Source: Bacillota bacterium (GTDB taxonomy: Bacteria; Bacillota; Clostridia; Lachnospirales; Lachnospiraceae). Taken from it: a stretch of 64,000 nucleotides of DNA. Both the position numbers and the translations under genes were made by a program. The notes beneath the pieces were generated by a model. That model had not been told where the DNA came from and made no database searches. It saw only the letters and a program-made list of their open reading frames with translations. The stretch lies in assembly GCA_023414355.1 (NCBI GenBank), contig JAEZOB010000042.1, positions 248,001 through 312,000 on the forward strand. Reading direction: 5' to 3'. Positions 44,294 through 53,628 of the stretch are shown in pieces (position 1 is the first letter of the stretch; each line of letters begins with the position of its first letter).

Positions 44294-47200
44294 TTATTTT
44301 ACTGATATTTCATCAAAATACTGTCTGATGATAGGATAACTTTCTTTCAGTCTTGGATGATAGTTTGGTTCATTCCAGGTATTCCAGGCAAACACAGACT
44401 CAGAATTCAGGATATCAATTGTTGCTGTTTCAGTTTTATCAGTCAATTGAACAGATACTCTTAGGCCATCTGTAACTCTGGTAGCGATCTGATCCCTACC
44501 CGGATTCTGGTTGGGAGTTTCATCCCAAAGAACCCTCATCTCGGAAGGGTCGGAGAAGTTTAGTCTTTGCCAAGGAATGCGGATACTTATCTTATTGCCA
44601 TGCATAATCCAGTGGTGATAACTATTACCGGTTAATTCTCCATAATTTAAGAGACTGCCATTAAAAAATATCTCTGGTTGAGTCGTTTGGTCCTTCCAGG
44701 TATTTTCCTTGTTAATCAGTTGAAACAGTTCTTCAAACTCTCCCTGATCACTTTGATAGGAGGCATATCTTCCTTTGTATATATGATACCCTGGATGTAC
44801 AAGCAGCTTTGCATTATCCTTAGACTCAAATTTCAGAACAAATTCTAACCCAAAAGGAACAAGGGCTTTTGACTCTTTTCCTATTCGGAATTCTCCTTTC
44901 TTCTTATCGTAAGTATCTAGACCAATGATTAGATTTTCTTTCGTAAGCTCCAAAGCTTCCTTTAAATTAATTTCTATATACAGATAAGCTTCATTTTGTG
45001 ATAAGCTCACTTTTTCTATCTGATTACTTCCTGTCAGCTCATAAGAAGCTTTCGTCGGTTTGTTTGAATCCATAGCAAGAATTCCGTAATTCTGTTCAGG
45101 ATCAATCGCATTGTGCCAAAACGCATGTCTTTCATAAGGGATCATATAGGGTTCTGTTGACCATGTCTTCTTTGCCCATTCATCCATCCATTCAAAGATT
45201 AGACCTCCCGCGTAGTTCTCCCTCTGAATTGCTTTCATCATACGGACGATACCCTCTCCCTGTTCCTGCTCAGTGACGCCTCCATGAGAATACCCATTCG
45301 GATTATTATGTGCACTTGCCATTCCCGTTGCAAGTCCAAACTCAGCAACCAGGGTCGGATATTTTTTTTGTATGGTCATAAATTCCTTAAGATATCCCCC
45401 ATAACGGAACTCCCCCAGCTCATCCTGATAATTCGCATATTTTTTCTCTTCATTCATAAAGTCAGGATAATTAGGATAAATATGATATGCACCGAAGAAA
45501 CCCGCCAAAAGTTCTTTACTGGTATCAATTCTGTTGATATCAACAATTGCACTATCATTATATTCCAGAGCTTTATTACCTGCATCGTTCCATTCTGTGT
45601 CATGCTCCATAGCATCAAGTGTTGGCCAGGAAACGATAGCGGTCGGATGCTGCCATTGATATTGATCCATTTCATATTGGGCTAGGAAGTCGCAATTCTT
45701 AGCCAGCCACCCCTCGGTTGCATTTGCTTCTTTACCTGAGGAAATATATCTGCCATAATACTTATAATGTAGATTACGTTCATTGGTTGCTATCACCTCT
45801 TGAGGTTCCAGCTCTCTTCCGACAAGATACCCCAGGACATACTCAGATACGTCAGTTGAATAAAGTCCATAGGCTCTACCCGTACGTTTCGAAATTTTAG
45901 CATTTCCATGGATTGCATCAATCACATATCTAATCTCCTGCTGGTAGTTCTCGACATAGTCCTTTGCAAGATAATCATTATCCTTTGGGCTCTCCTCCGG
46001 CCAGATTTCCTGAAAAAGCCACAGTGTATTGTCCGGATGTCCGCTGTTATAATAATCCAGTGCTTGGTAGAAGGCAGGGGGCAGTAATGTATATACTCTG
46101 ATGCTGTTGGCATTCATTCCTGCTATCTGTTCAAGCCACTCGTAATATATTTCTTCATCCGACGGGAACTCTGTAAACCACTTTCCGGGCAATGCAGCGC
46201 CAAGATTTACACCCTTAATAAAAATGTCTTCCCAATGATCTCCTCGCATCACTCGAAACCCCTTACCTTCGGCCATTGCCTTTACCTTGATTTCTTCCTT
46301 GGGAATAGGCTCTTCTTTATTCCGAGCAACCTTCTGAATTATTTTCTTCATCAACGGGACATAAAGCTTCCAGTAGAATATTTCACTAGAATCTTCGCTA
46401 CCGATAATGACCCTCTTTATGCTATCCATGCCCTCATATTTTGTATTTGCTGATAAATGAGAATGCTCTGCGAAATCACCGGCAAAGTAATAGGAGTGAA
46501 ACATCTGGCTATCATATTTTATGATAGCCGGAAAGATGCCAGAAAGCCCAAGTCGGTTCATCCTCTCCTGACCCTTTCGAGTCAGTTCCATATGATAATT
46601 GGCAACGGCTTCCCTTCCTATTTTGGGGCTCACAATCTCAAACCAATATTGATAAGGGATGCTTTTTTTGATCCCAAACTCTTGATAAAAGCCTTGGGTA
46701 AATTCGATATTCATCCCATCCTTATTAATATCCTCCCCCTCTATCAATACCTCGATCCTGCCCTCCTCAGAGATCAAAACATAACCGGCACCGATAAAAT
46801 TCCAGGCCTTGTTGGTTATATTCTCATATTGACTGATAATTCCCTGCGGAACCTCAACTCCTTTATTAAGTTCTTTGAAATAAGTTCCTCTCCAACCACT
46901 CCATTTGATACCGAAGATGTTTTCTAATTGTTCTCTTTCCGTCTGAGCTGTAGATTCCTCAAGAATATTAAATTCTCCAATGATTGTATTTCCATTTCCA
47001 AGATTATATTTTAATGACGACACATCAGAAGCCGTAATTCCTCCGTAGATTAAATCCTCCTCGGAGCCATCAATCGGTGCATAGCCATCTGAAGCATAGA
47101 CTCCGTATGCATCAGTAAGATAGATTAGATCAGGAGCGACACTGGTTTGAGGAAGATTTCTGACTTTATATTGACTATTTTCCTTAGGAAAAAAGCCGTA

Positions 47201-47440
47201 ATAATCTTCCTCTGAATGATATAATTTATTATTCTCAGGGTATGACACTTTCATATGATCAAGAACCCAGGTTATCCCTCCGTGCTCCTCATTCTCCTGG
47301 TCTGGTACCGTCTTGTCAAGAACCCATATATTCAGCGGTATCTTTCTTTTTAACTGCCATACACAGAATGGTCCGAGGATTCCAACTATCAGTGTAATGA
47401 TCGCTGAAACAGTGACAAAATACCATATACTTTTCTTCAT
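44294..47440 (-). CDS. Large membrane-anchored TIM-barrel glycosidase-like protein
   Basis: A 1048-residue protein with a signal anchor (about residues 5-28) and the rest outside the cell. Residues 35-330 form an unrecognised alpha/beta domain with amidotransferase- or deacetylase-like phrases (APDLIYLTDAYGVYASDG, YYFAGDFAEHSH). Residues about 390-790 look like a GH2/GH5-type barrel: VNLGAALPGKW, GYLVGRELEP (possible acid/base), TLVAEFGLATG (possible nucleophile Glu) and GGLIFEWMDEW. A C-terminal beta-rich domain of about 230 residues follows. GGAGGGGT precedes the ATG at 47440. Lying among synthase, sensor and O-antigen-ligase genes, it probably trims or modifies a surface polysaccharide. 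Family number not assigned. Confidence 0.6.
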   Translation of the reverse strand: MKKSIWYFVTVSAIITLIVGILGPFCVWQLKRKIPLNIWVLDKTVPDQENEEHGGITWVLDHMKVSYPENNKLYHSEEDYYGFFPKENSQYKVRNLPQTSVAPDLIYLTDAYGVYASDGYAPIDGSEEDLIYGGITASDVSSLKYNLGNGNTIIGEFNILEESTAQTEREQLENIFGIKWSGWRGTYFKELNKGVEVPQGIISQYENITNKAWNFIGAGYVLISEEGRIEVLIEGEDINKDGMNIEFTQGFYQEFGIKKSIPYQYWFEIVSPKIGREAVANYHMELTRKGQERMNRLGLSGIFPAIIKYDSQMFHSYYFAGDFAEHSHLSANTKYEGMDSIKRVIIGSEDSSEIFYWKLYVPLMKKIIQKVARNKEEPIPKEEIKVKAMAEGKGFRVMRGDHWEDIFIKGVNLGAALPGKWFTEFPSDEEIYYEWLEQIAGMNANSIRVYTLLPPAFYQALDYYNSGHPDNTLWLFQEIWPEESPKDNDYLAKDYVENYQQEIRYVIDAIHGNAKISKRTGRAYGLYSTDVSEYVLGYLVGRELEPQEVIATNERNLHYKYYGRYISSGKEANATEGWLAKNCDFLAQYEMDQYQWQHPTAIVSWPTLDAMEHDTEWNDAGNKALEYNDSAIVDINRIDTSKELLAGFFGAYHIYPNYPDFMNEEKKYANYQDELGEFRYGGYLKEFMTIQKKYPTLVAEFGLATGMASAHNNPNGYSHGGVTEQEQGEGIVRMMKAIQRENYAGGLIFEWMDEWAKKTWSTEPYMIPYERHAFWHNAIDPEQNYGILAMDSNKPTKASYELTGSNQIEKVSLSQNEAYLYIEINLKEALELTKENLIIGLDTYDKKKGEFRIGKESKALVPFGLEFVLKFESKDNAKLLVHPGYHIYKGRYASYQSDQGEFEELFQLINKENTWKDQTTQPEIFFNGSLLNYGELTGNSYHHWIMHGNKISIRIPWQRLNFSDPSEMRVLWDETPNQNPGRDQIATRVTDGLRVSVQLTDKTETATIDILNSESVFAWNTWNEPNYHPRLKESYPIIRQYFDEISVK

Positions 47441-47476
47441 TGATACCCCTCCGATCATAACTATTTCGTTATTTTG

Positions 47477-47505
47477 ATTTTACCATATTTGACACCGTTT
47501 GACAA
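47477..47505 (-). promoter_or_regulatory. Predicted promoter of the membrane-anchored hydrolase gene
   Basis: On the minus strand TTGTCA (plus 47500-47505), a 17-base spacer and TAAAAT (plus 47477-47482) lie about 35 bases before the start codon. Confidence 0.55.
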
Positions 47506-47556
47506 TTTTTGTTCTCTTATTCTGAAGGCTTTATGAAATAAATCCTATAAACACAA

Positions 47557-47596
47557 AAAGAGAAAGGTCAGCATACTATGCCAGTCCTTTCTCTTT
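47557..47596 (-). terminator. Terminator of the O-antigen ligase-like gene
   Basis: AAAGAGAAAGG (47557-47567) pairs with CCTTTCTCTTT (47586-47596). On the minus strand the stem is followed by TTTTTGTG. Confidence 0.8.
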
Positions 47597-47641
47597 CTAG
47601 ATACTCATATATTGCAATACTTCTACACAAATTACTAAAGA

Positions 47642-48847
47642 TTAAAAGAAACAATCCGTATTAATATGATATCTTCCGTTCTTCTCATCAGCACCGATAC
47701 CGCTAAGTATCAGCAGGAACAACGGAAACGTCTGTATCCAAAGCAATGTCAGATCTGTTGCACCGTGAACCAGTGCTGCTGCGGTAACCGCGAGAATTAA
47801 TCCGGTAATTACGATATTCTTGTCCTCAAAACGCGATTTCAGTAAGGAGAGATAATATCTGCCCAGAAACCACAAAAACATCAGAGTACCGACAATGCCG
47901 AAGTTTAACAGCATATCGAGATAGATGCTATGAGAATGTGGTATCAAATTTCCTTGATACGCAGCATGAAACAAGTAGGAAAAAGACATAAATCCATGCC
48001 CGAACCAGGGATTAGCCTTAATCTGTCGAACAGCCAGCTCCCAGATCTGTAGCCGGATATTTAAGGTATCATTCGCATCCGATAATCGTGGAATGATATG
48101 CAGGTTCAGCAAAAAGATACATACCGCTCCTAGCGCTGCTGCAGAAAGCCATAAAGTGAGAAGGCGATATTTTTTAAATACGATTAAGAGTACCGTCACC
48201 CCGACAAAAACCTCAATCCATACAAACATGCTTTTGCAAAGATACATACTTACAACATTCGCAATTCCTACAATATAATAAAACCATTTGTTTTCCTGTC
48301 CGGTCAGAAGTTTATATGCACAGATGATCAATACCATTCCGGTTATTGTCCCAAAATAATTCGGATGGGAGAAAACCGAAGCGATTCTGTGGCTATGTCT
48401 GCCATCCAATAAGGCATTCATGATAAATTCTATTAAAGCATAACCGGTACTCGTCAAACTAACGGCACAGATCATGTGCAGGGTTCTTTCGTAAAGCTCT
48501 TTTGTCATAACACTGCGAATGAATAATCCGAGTACTACTGCCAGTATCATGGCTATTCCTACAACCACTCCCATCCAGTTACGATAGATTAAGGGTATCA
48601 TCAGGATATATCCAAAGAAAAGTTTCAAAACCCCCGAACCCCGATGTACAAATATTAATTGTCTGGTGTATTTATTGGCTATGATGTAGACCGACAGAAA
48701 AGTCAATACAATCGCGGTTAATATATAGGGTAAGAATACAGAAATTGCTGTAAAGGTTATAATATTCGTATAAGTAAGTGACAGTTCTATCCGCCGTTTT
48801 AGTGCTATATGTTCTATGCTAGTCGCCTTCCTTCCAAGTAAGTCCAT
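47642..48847 (-). CDS. O-antigen ligase/polymerase (Wzy_C) family membrane protein
   Basis: A 401-residue protein with about eleven hydrophobic helices. The Wzy_C signature region is NPWFGHGFMSFSYLFHAAY followed by PHSHSIYLDMLLNFGIVG, with the His and Arg residues typical of ligases and polymerases of surface glycans. In a Gram-positive cell it would polymerise or attach a cell-surface polysaccharide. It is transcribed alone, between two terminators, next to the membrane hydrolase and a GGDEF-EAL protein. No strong ribosome site precedes the ATG at 48847, so the start is uncertain. Confidence 0.82.
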   Translation of the reverse strand: MDLLGRKATSIEHIALKRRIELSLTYTNIITFTAISVFLPYILTAIVLTFLSVYIIANKYTRQLIFVHRGSGVLKLFFGYILMIPLIYRNWMGVVVGIAMILAVVLGLFIRSVMTKELYERTLHMICAVSLTSTGYALIEFIMNALLDGRHSHRIASVFSHPNYFGTITGMVLIICAYKLLTGQENKWFYYIVGIANVVSMYLCKSMFVWIEVFVGVTVLLIVFKKYRLLTLWLSAAALGAVCIFLLNLHIIPRLSDANDTLNIRLQIWELAVRQIKANPWFGHGFMSFSYLFHAAYQGNLIPHSHSIYLDMLLNFGIVGTLMFLWFLGRYYLSLLKSRFEDKNIVITGLILAVTAAALVHGATDLTLLWIQTFPLFLLILSGIGADEKNGRYHINTDCFF

Positions 48848-49112
48848 GCTCAGTTATTTTCCGTCAACACCTTTAGTTTCATGCTTTTGCCAGTAGCAAT
48901 TTATGACGCCCCCGTGTACAAGGATGTATTTTAGCACATAATAACAAACGAGGCAAGGTTTTTTATTAACAAATACATTTTTGATATGCAAATTCACCAA
49001 TGAATGCTAAATATCGGCTGCCTGATAGAGACAATCGGCATTCTTTCCTTGAATTATGTCCTGCTATAATTCCTCAAATATTGCGAAATATAAATATAAT
49101 ATGATATAGTCT
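48848..49112 (-). other. Upstream region of the O-antigen ligase-like gene
   Basis: No coding region is present. Close to the gene the minus strand reads GGGGGCGTCA, then about 40 bases later GTTGACGG, so CGTCA (plus 48904-48908) can pair with TGACG (plus 48862-48866) and form a folded leader. It matches no riboswitch class I know, including both c-di-GMP types. The rest (48950-49112) is AT-rich with no recognisable element. Confidence 0.35.
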
Positions 49113-49161
49113 GAGAGAGAAAGGGTCCGGCTGATTTGATCAGCCGGACCCTTTCTCTCTC
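49113..49161. terminator. Perfect 23-bp terminator hairpin after the GGDEF-EAL gene
   Basis: Arms 49113-49135 and 49139-49161 (AGGGTCCGGCTGAT core) are perfectly complementary with a three-base loop. It starts four bases beyond the GGDEF-EAL stop. Confidence 0.85.
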
Positions 49162-49164
49162 TCA

Positions 49165-51843
49165 TTATGATATCTCATATACTTTATTATTTATGATCGG
49201 TATTAAACCCGCTTCCAGCGGTCTGCTGAAATAAAAGCCCTGGATATAATCACAATGCGACCATTTCAAACGTTCAACCTGATCTAGAACTTCAATGCCC
49301 TCAGCAACCACTGTTAGCCCAAGACTATGTACCAAAGAAATCAGACTATCAATCACTTTACCATTCTCATGTTCCAAAAATTTCATGCTTAATGACCGGT
49401 CGAGCTTTACGACATTAATCGGAAGGAAGGTTAGATAATTCAGGGAGCTATAACCTGTGCCAAAGTCATCAATGGATATTCCGATGCCCAGTTCCCTGAG
49501 TTTTCTTAAAAAGGACAAAGCGGCCTGTTGATTTTCAAGCATAGCATTTTCCGTAATCTCTATTTCGATCAGCTCAGGGTCTACTTCGTTCTGCTCAAGA
49601 AGCTCTCTCAAAAACTCGATATATTCTTTGTCATGCAGCTGATACGTTGAGAAATTGATTGACACAGGCTTGACCTCCAGTCCTTCCTTTCTCCACTCTG
49701 TAATCTGCTTGACTACCATCATGGTGACGATTCGGCCAATCTTTACGATACTGCCGTTCTTTTCTACGATATTGATAAAGATACCGGGTGATACATTATA
49801 CTCCTTTAGTCGAAGTAATGCTTCATAAGCATGGATCTGACCCGTCTTAATGTCGACTCTTGGCTGATAGACAACGGTAAAGCCATCCTTCTCAATTGCT
49901 TCCATCAGCAGTTGCTCTATGTTTGCCTTGTTCCGCTGTTCTGCCATCATGGCTGAATCGTAAAGCTGATATCCATTTTTACCAGAATCCTTGACGGAAT
50001 ACATCGCAAGATCCGCATTTGCTACCAGCTGATTGACATCCCTGCTATCCAGAGGCAACAGGGAAACTCCCATACTGAAACGAATTACAATATCGATCTG
50101 ATCCACTTGAAGCTTATCATCAAAGATATGACAGATCTCCTCAAGCGTCTGCTCAAGGTTAGGATAGTTATCCCTGCATTGCAGATAAAGAAGAAATTCA
50201 TCACCACCAAAACGCGAAATAAAGATATCATAACCCGCCATCTCCTGGAGTCTTTTTGCTATTCCCTCGAGCACTCTGTCACCAAATACATGTCCCTGAG
50301 TATCATTGATTCCTTTAAAATCATCAATATCAAGCAAAATAACTGCTCCACTGCTTCCTTCCTCCACCTTCCTAGCCAGAAAATCCATAAAGCTTCGCCG
50401 GTTAGGAAGACCGGTCAGTGGATCATGATACGCAAGATAATTAATATATTCCTTTTGTTGGTCAATCTCCTCCAGTTGAGCCATTAGCTCTTCCTCCGAA
50501 GAAACAAGCTGATCATTTTTCTCCTGAAGTTCTTTATGCTGAAGCCTCATATCGTCAAAGAATGTATAAATTTTCTCCATCAGGGTATTCATGGAGCTTA
50601 CCACATGCGTAAAGGGGTTATCTGACGATACTTTTACCTTCAGCTTCGTATTCTGCCTGATATCCAGATTGATGATTTCTTCATCAATTGTATTTACCTG
50701 GGTCATTAGCTCATGATAATTCAAATGAAGCTTTACCAGGGAGTTCGAGACACGACCGATCTCATCTCCCCGCCTTGCATAGGCCTGCAGCTTAATGTCA
50801 TCCTCTGGATTAAACTCATAGTCTGTCATATGGTTTATGACTGATGCAATCTTTAGGATAGGATCTGTGATATACTTAGATAGGACATACAACTGAAAAA
50901 TAATGATTAGCAGGGTTACTGTAAAAATACCAAGGAGAATAGCTGTAACAATGCGTGCATTCTCGAGTATTTCTTCTTTATTTACGATTGAAATCATATG
51001 AAGCCCGCTTTTTTCCGAAGTAATTAAATTCACCTGGCTGACGGCATTGCCTATTGTTGTCTCGAAACTGATCTGTTTTGCGGTCTCCAATTGTTCAAAG
51101 CCCGGAAGTCCAATTCTGGTCGGAGTCTCAAGAAGCCAATCTTCATTTTGGGGACTAACCATTATCTTATGATTAGGACTCATAATCAGAATATATCCGG
51201 TTTTTCCGATTGTTATCCTTTTTAAAGCAGAAGTTATTTCAGAAAGCTTTACGGAAATACCAGCAACACCGATTACCTGCTCATCCCTCTGGATCGGCTT
51301 TGTGAAGCTGACGACAAGCTCCTTTGTGATGTTTGTCTGATATGGCTCTGATATCATCACCTGTTTCTGATGAATGGTATTCTCATACCATGGTCGGAGT
51401 CTAGGGTCGTAGCTTTGAGACGGTTTGAAGGAGGGGTATTCCATGTAGCCGCCGTCTTCCGTTCCTATAAAAAGAAAATTGATGGTTTGATGACTCTCTT
51501 TTAAGATACGAAAGCCTTCTGCAATAGATTTTTCTATCTCAGAAGGAGACACCTTCCCGGCATTGTTCCGGTAATCTGTAAAATTCATCAAATGTCCCTT
51601 TGCGTTTTGAACTTCATCCATGGAAGTGATCATATTTACCTCCTCTTCCATATCAGAAATCAAAGATCGCTCTATTAGTTCTTCCGCCTGCATCAGAGAT
51701 TGGCCGGAGGTCATAAGACTATTCTCATACAGCCACTGACTTAAGAACGAATTCATGTAAAGTCCACCTAATACATATGGGACAAGACAACCGATCAATA
51801 TAGCTAAAATAAGTTTTCTTCTGACAGAATTTCTGATTCTCAC
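49165..51843 (-). CDS. dCache-HAMP-GGDEF-EAL c-di-GMP enzyme
   Basis: An 892-residue membrane sensor. A first helix (about residues 10-32) precedes an extracellular dCache domain (about 40-285) with the typical DPRLRPWYENT and GVAGISVKLSEI. A second helix (about 295-320), a HAMP-like linker and a coiled coil follow. The GGDEF domain has an intact SRFGGDEFLLYL, and the EAL domain keeps EALLRL, EITENAM, DDFGTGYSSLNYL and KLDRSL. Both synthesis and breakdown of c-di-GMP are possible. The GTG at 51843 follows AAGGAG; a GTG at 51858 overlaps it. Confidence 0.92.
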   Translation of the reverse strand: MRIRNSVRRKLILAILIGCLVPYVLGGLYMNSFLSQWLYENSLMTSGQSLMQAEELIERSLISDMEEEVNMITSMDEVQNAKGHLMNFTDYRNNAGKVSPSEIEKSIAEGFRILKESHQTINFLFIGTEDGGYMEYPSFKPSQSYDPRLRPWYENTIHQKQVMISEPYQTNITKELVVSFTKPIQRDEQVIGVAGISVKLSEITSALKRITIGKTGYILIMSPNHKIMVSPQNEDWLLETPTRIGLPGFEQLETAKQISFETTIGNAVSQVNLITSEKSGLHMISIVNKEEILENARIVTAILLGIFTVTLLIIIFQLYVLSKYITDPILKIASVINHMTDYEFNPEDDIKLQAYARRGDEIGRVSNSLVKLHLNYHELMTQVNTIDEEIINLDIRQNTKLKVKVSSDNPFTHVVSSMNTLMEKIYTFFDDMRLQHKELQEKNDQLVSSEEELMAQLEEIDQQKEYINYLAYHDPLTGLPNRRSFMDFLARKVEEGSSGAVILLDIDDFKGINDTQGHVFGDRVLEGIAKRLQEMAGYDIFISRFGGDEFLLYLQCRDNYPNLEQTLEEICHIFDDKLQVDQIDIVIRFSMGVSLLPLDSRDVNQLVANADLAMYSVKDSGKNGYQLYDSAMMAEQRNKANIEQLLMEAIEKDGFTVVYQPRVDIKTGQIHAYEALLRLKEYNVSPGIFINIVEKNGSIVKIGRIVTMMVVKQITEWRKEGLEVKPVSINFSTYQLHDKEYIEFLRELLEQNEVDPELIEIEITENAMLENQQAALSFLRKLRELGIGISIDDFGTGYSSLNYLTFLPINVVKLDRSLSMKFLEHENGKVIDSLISLVHSLGLTVVAEGIEVLDQVERLKWSHCDYIQGFYFSRPLEAGLIPIINNKVYEIS

Positions 51844-52030
51844 GTTGTCTCCTTCCACTATGGTCCTCTTTTCAGTATAATCTCGTTCCCAAAGAGTATA
51901 ATCATCCGTACCGAAGCCTTCAGAATATAAAGCATTAACATAGTTAATATTTTACCACATTTGTCTTAAAAAGGAAATCTTTCTTACTATATTTCTTTCA
52001 TTTTCGAGCATATTTTTATCTTTCATCAGA

Positions 52031-52597
52031 CTACATTTGAAGGAAAAGTTGATGTACACTTAAATCCTCTGTTAGTTCCGGATGGAAGGCAGTGGTCAGC
52101 ATATTACGTTGCCTTGCTGCAACCACTTGACCTTTCACCGTGGCCAATATCTCTACTCCATCTGATTGAACAACCTCAATATAAGGTGCTCTGATAAAGG
52201 TCATCGGAATATTACCCAATCCATGAAAATAATCAACGGTGCGAAAGCTACCCAGCTGTCTTCCGTAGGCATTTCGCTTTACTCTGATATCCATGGCTTC
52301 CAGATACCTGTTGTTGTCATTGGATATTTCCTTGGCCAATAAGATCATTCCGGCACAGGTACCAAAGACCGGCAAGCCTTCTGCTATCATCTGTTTTAAT
52401 ATAGTCATCATTCCGAGTTCTGTCAGTAGCTTACCGATTACAGTACTTTCCCCGCCGGGAAGAATCATGCCGTCAAAGCGTTGTTTCAGTAAATCATTCT
52501 GTTGCCGAATTTCAATGCCTTCTGCCCCAAGTGCTTCGACCGCTTTTCTATGTTCTGCAAAGGCTCCCTGCAAAGCCAATATTCCTACTTTCTTCAT
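52031..52597 (-). CDS. pdxT: Pyridoxal 5'-phosphate synthase glutaminase subunit
   Basis: A 188-residue glutaminase giving ammonia to PdxS. The triad is Cys81 (FGTCAGM), His172 and Glu174 (FHPEL); the GALQG-like ILALQGAFAEH and LPGGEST are standard. It starts two bases after the pdxS stop, so both are one operon. Complete length. Confidence 0.96.
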   Translation of the reverse strand: MKKVGILALQGAFAEHRKAVEALGAEGIEIRQQNDLLKQRFDGMILPGGESTVIGKLLTELGMMTILKQMIAEGLPVFGTCAGMILLAKEISNDNNRYLEAMDIRVKRNAYGRQLGSFRTVDYFHGLGNIPMTFIRAPYIEVVQSDGVEILATVKGQVVAARQRNMLTTAFHPELTEDLSVHQLFLQM

Positions 52598-52599
52598 GG

Positions 52600-53484
52600 T
52601 TATATGCCCCTTTGAGCCATTAAAAGTTCAATCTCCTGCTCATTAATTCCAACCATCGCTTCCCCCAGCTCCTCTGATAATTCTGCCAGAAGCTTCGGAT
52701 TATTATAATTCGTAACTGCCTGTACGATTGCTCTTGCTCTTTTAGCCGGATTACCCGATTTAAAAATACCGGAACCAACAAATACTCCCTCTGCTCCCAG
52801 CTGCATTAAAAGTGATGCATCCGCCGGAGTCGCAACACCTCCCGCCGCAAAATTGACCACCGGAAGTCTGCCTGATTGATGAACAGAACATACAAGCTCA
52901 TAGGGGACCATCAGTTCCTTTGCCGCCTGGAACAGTTCATCCTCACGCATATTGGCAAGCTCTCTGATCTGCTGCATGATTTTACGGAGATGTCTTACGG
53001 CCTGTATCACATCACCGGTACCGGGTTCCCCCTTTGTTCTGATCATGGATGCTCCCTCATTGATCCGTCTGAGGGCTTCGCCAAGATCCTTGGCACCGCA
53101 GACGAACGGAACCTTAAATTTCGTTTTGTCGATATGGAAGGTATCATCCGCCGGCGAAAGCACCTCGCTTTCGTCAATATAATCGATATCGATGGCCTCC
53201 AGAAGCTGTGCCTCCGCAAAATGCCCTATTCTAACCTTTGCCATCACAGGAATACTTACCGCCTCCTGAATACCTTTGATCATCTTTGGATCACTCATTC
53301 TGGATACTCCACCTGCAGCACGGATATCTGCCGGTATCCGTTCCAATGCCATAACAGCACAAGCACCTGCTTCTTGTGCGATTCTTGCCTGTTCCGGTGT
53401 CGTTACATCCATTATGACGCCCCCCTTTAGCATCTGCGCTAAATTCTTATTCAACTCATATCTTTCGCTGATTGTCAGACTCAT
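52600..53484 (-). CDS. pdxS: Pyridoxal 5'-phosphate synthase lyase subunit
   Basis: A 294-residue TIM-barrel enzyme that makes PLP from ribose 5-phosphate, glyceraldehyde 3-phosphate and ammonia. Lys83 (PVMAKVRIGH) and Lys151 (MIRTKGEPGTGD) match the two covalent lysines of the family. It is divergent from pdxR. Confidence 0.97.
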   Translation of the reverse strand: MSLTISERYELNKNLAQMLKGGVIMDVTTPEQARIAQEAGACAVMALERIPADIRAAGGVSRMSDPKMIKGIQEAVSIPVMAKVRIGHFAEAQLLEAIDIDYIDESEVLSPADDTFHIDKTKFKVPFVCGAKDLGEALRRINEGASMIRTKGEPGTGDVIQAVRHLRKIMQQIRELANMREDELFQAAKELMVPYELVCSVHQSGRLPVVNFAAGGVATPADASLLMQLGAEGVFVGSGIFKSGNPAKRARAIVQAVTNYNNPKLLAELSEELGEAMVGINEQEIELLMAQRGI

Positions 53485-53539
53485 TTTATGACTCCCTTCG
53501 TTTTCTCTTGAATTTTAATAAAATATGCCTTATTATATT

Positions 53540-53594
53540 ACCAGTCTGGTTATATCTAAAGTATCAGAAACCACAAACTTAATGGTATCAGTTT
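53540..53594. promoter_or_regulatory. Candidate PdxR binding sites between pdxS and pdxR
   Basis: GTATCAG occurs twice 24 bases apart (53561-53567 and 53585-53591). The palindrome ACCAGTCTGGT (53540-53550) lies nearby. Known MocR-type PdxR proteins bind direct and inverted repeats in this divergent position. The assignment to PdxR is inference. Confidence 0.45.
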
Positions 53595-53628
53595 GAAATG
53601 AACGATTATGTACAGAAAGGAAGGGTTT

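Noticed and set aside
48848..49164. c-di-GMP riboswitch next to the GGDEF-EAL gene
   Set aside because: The conserved GEMM-I and class II core sequences are absent on both strands.
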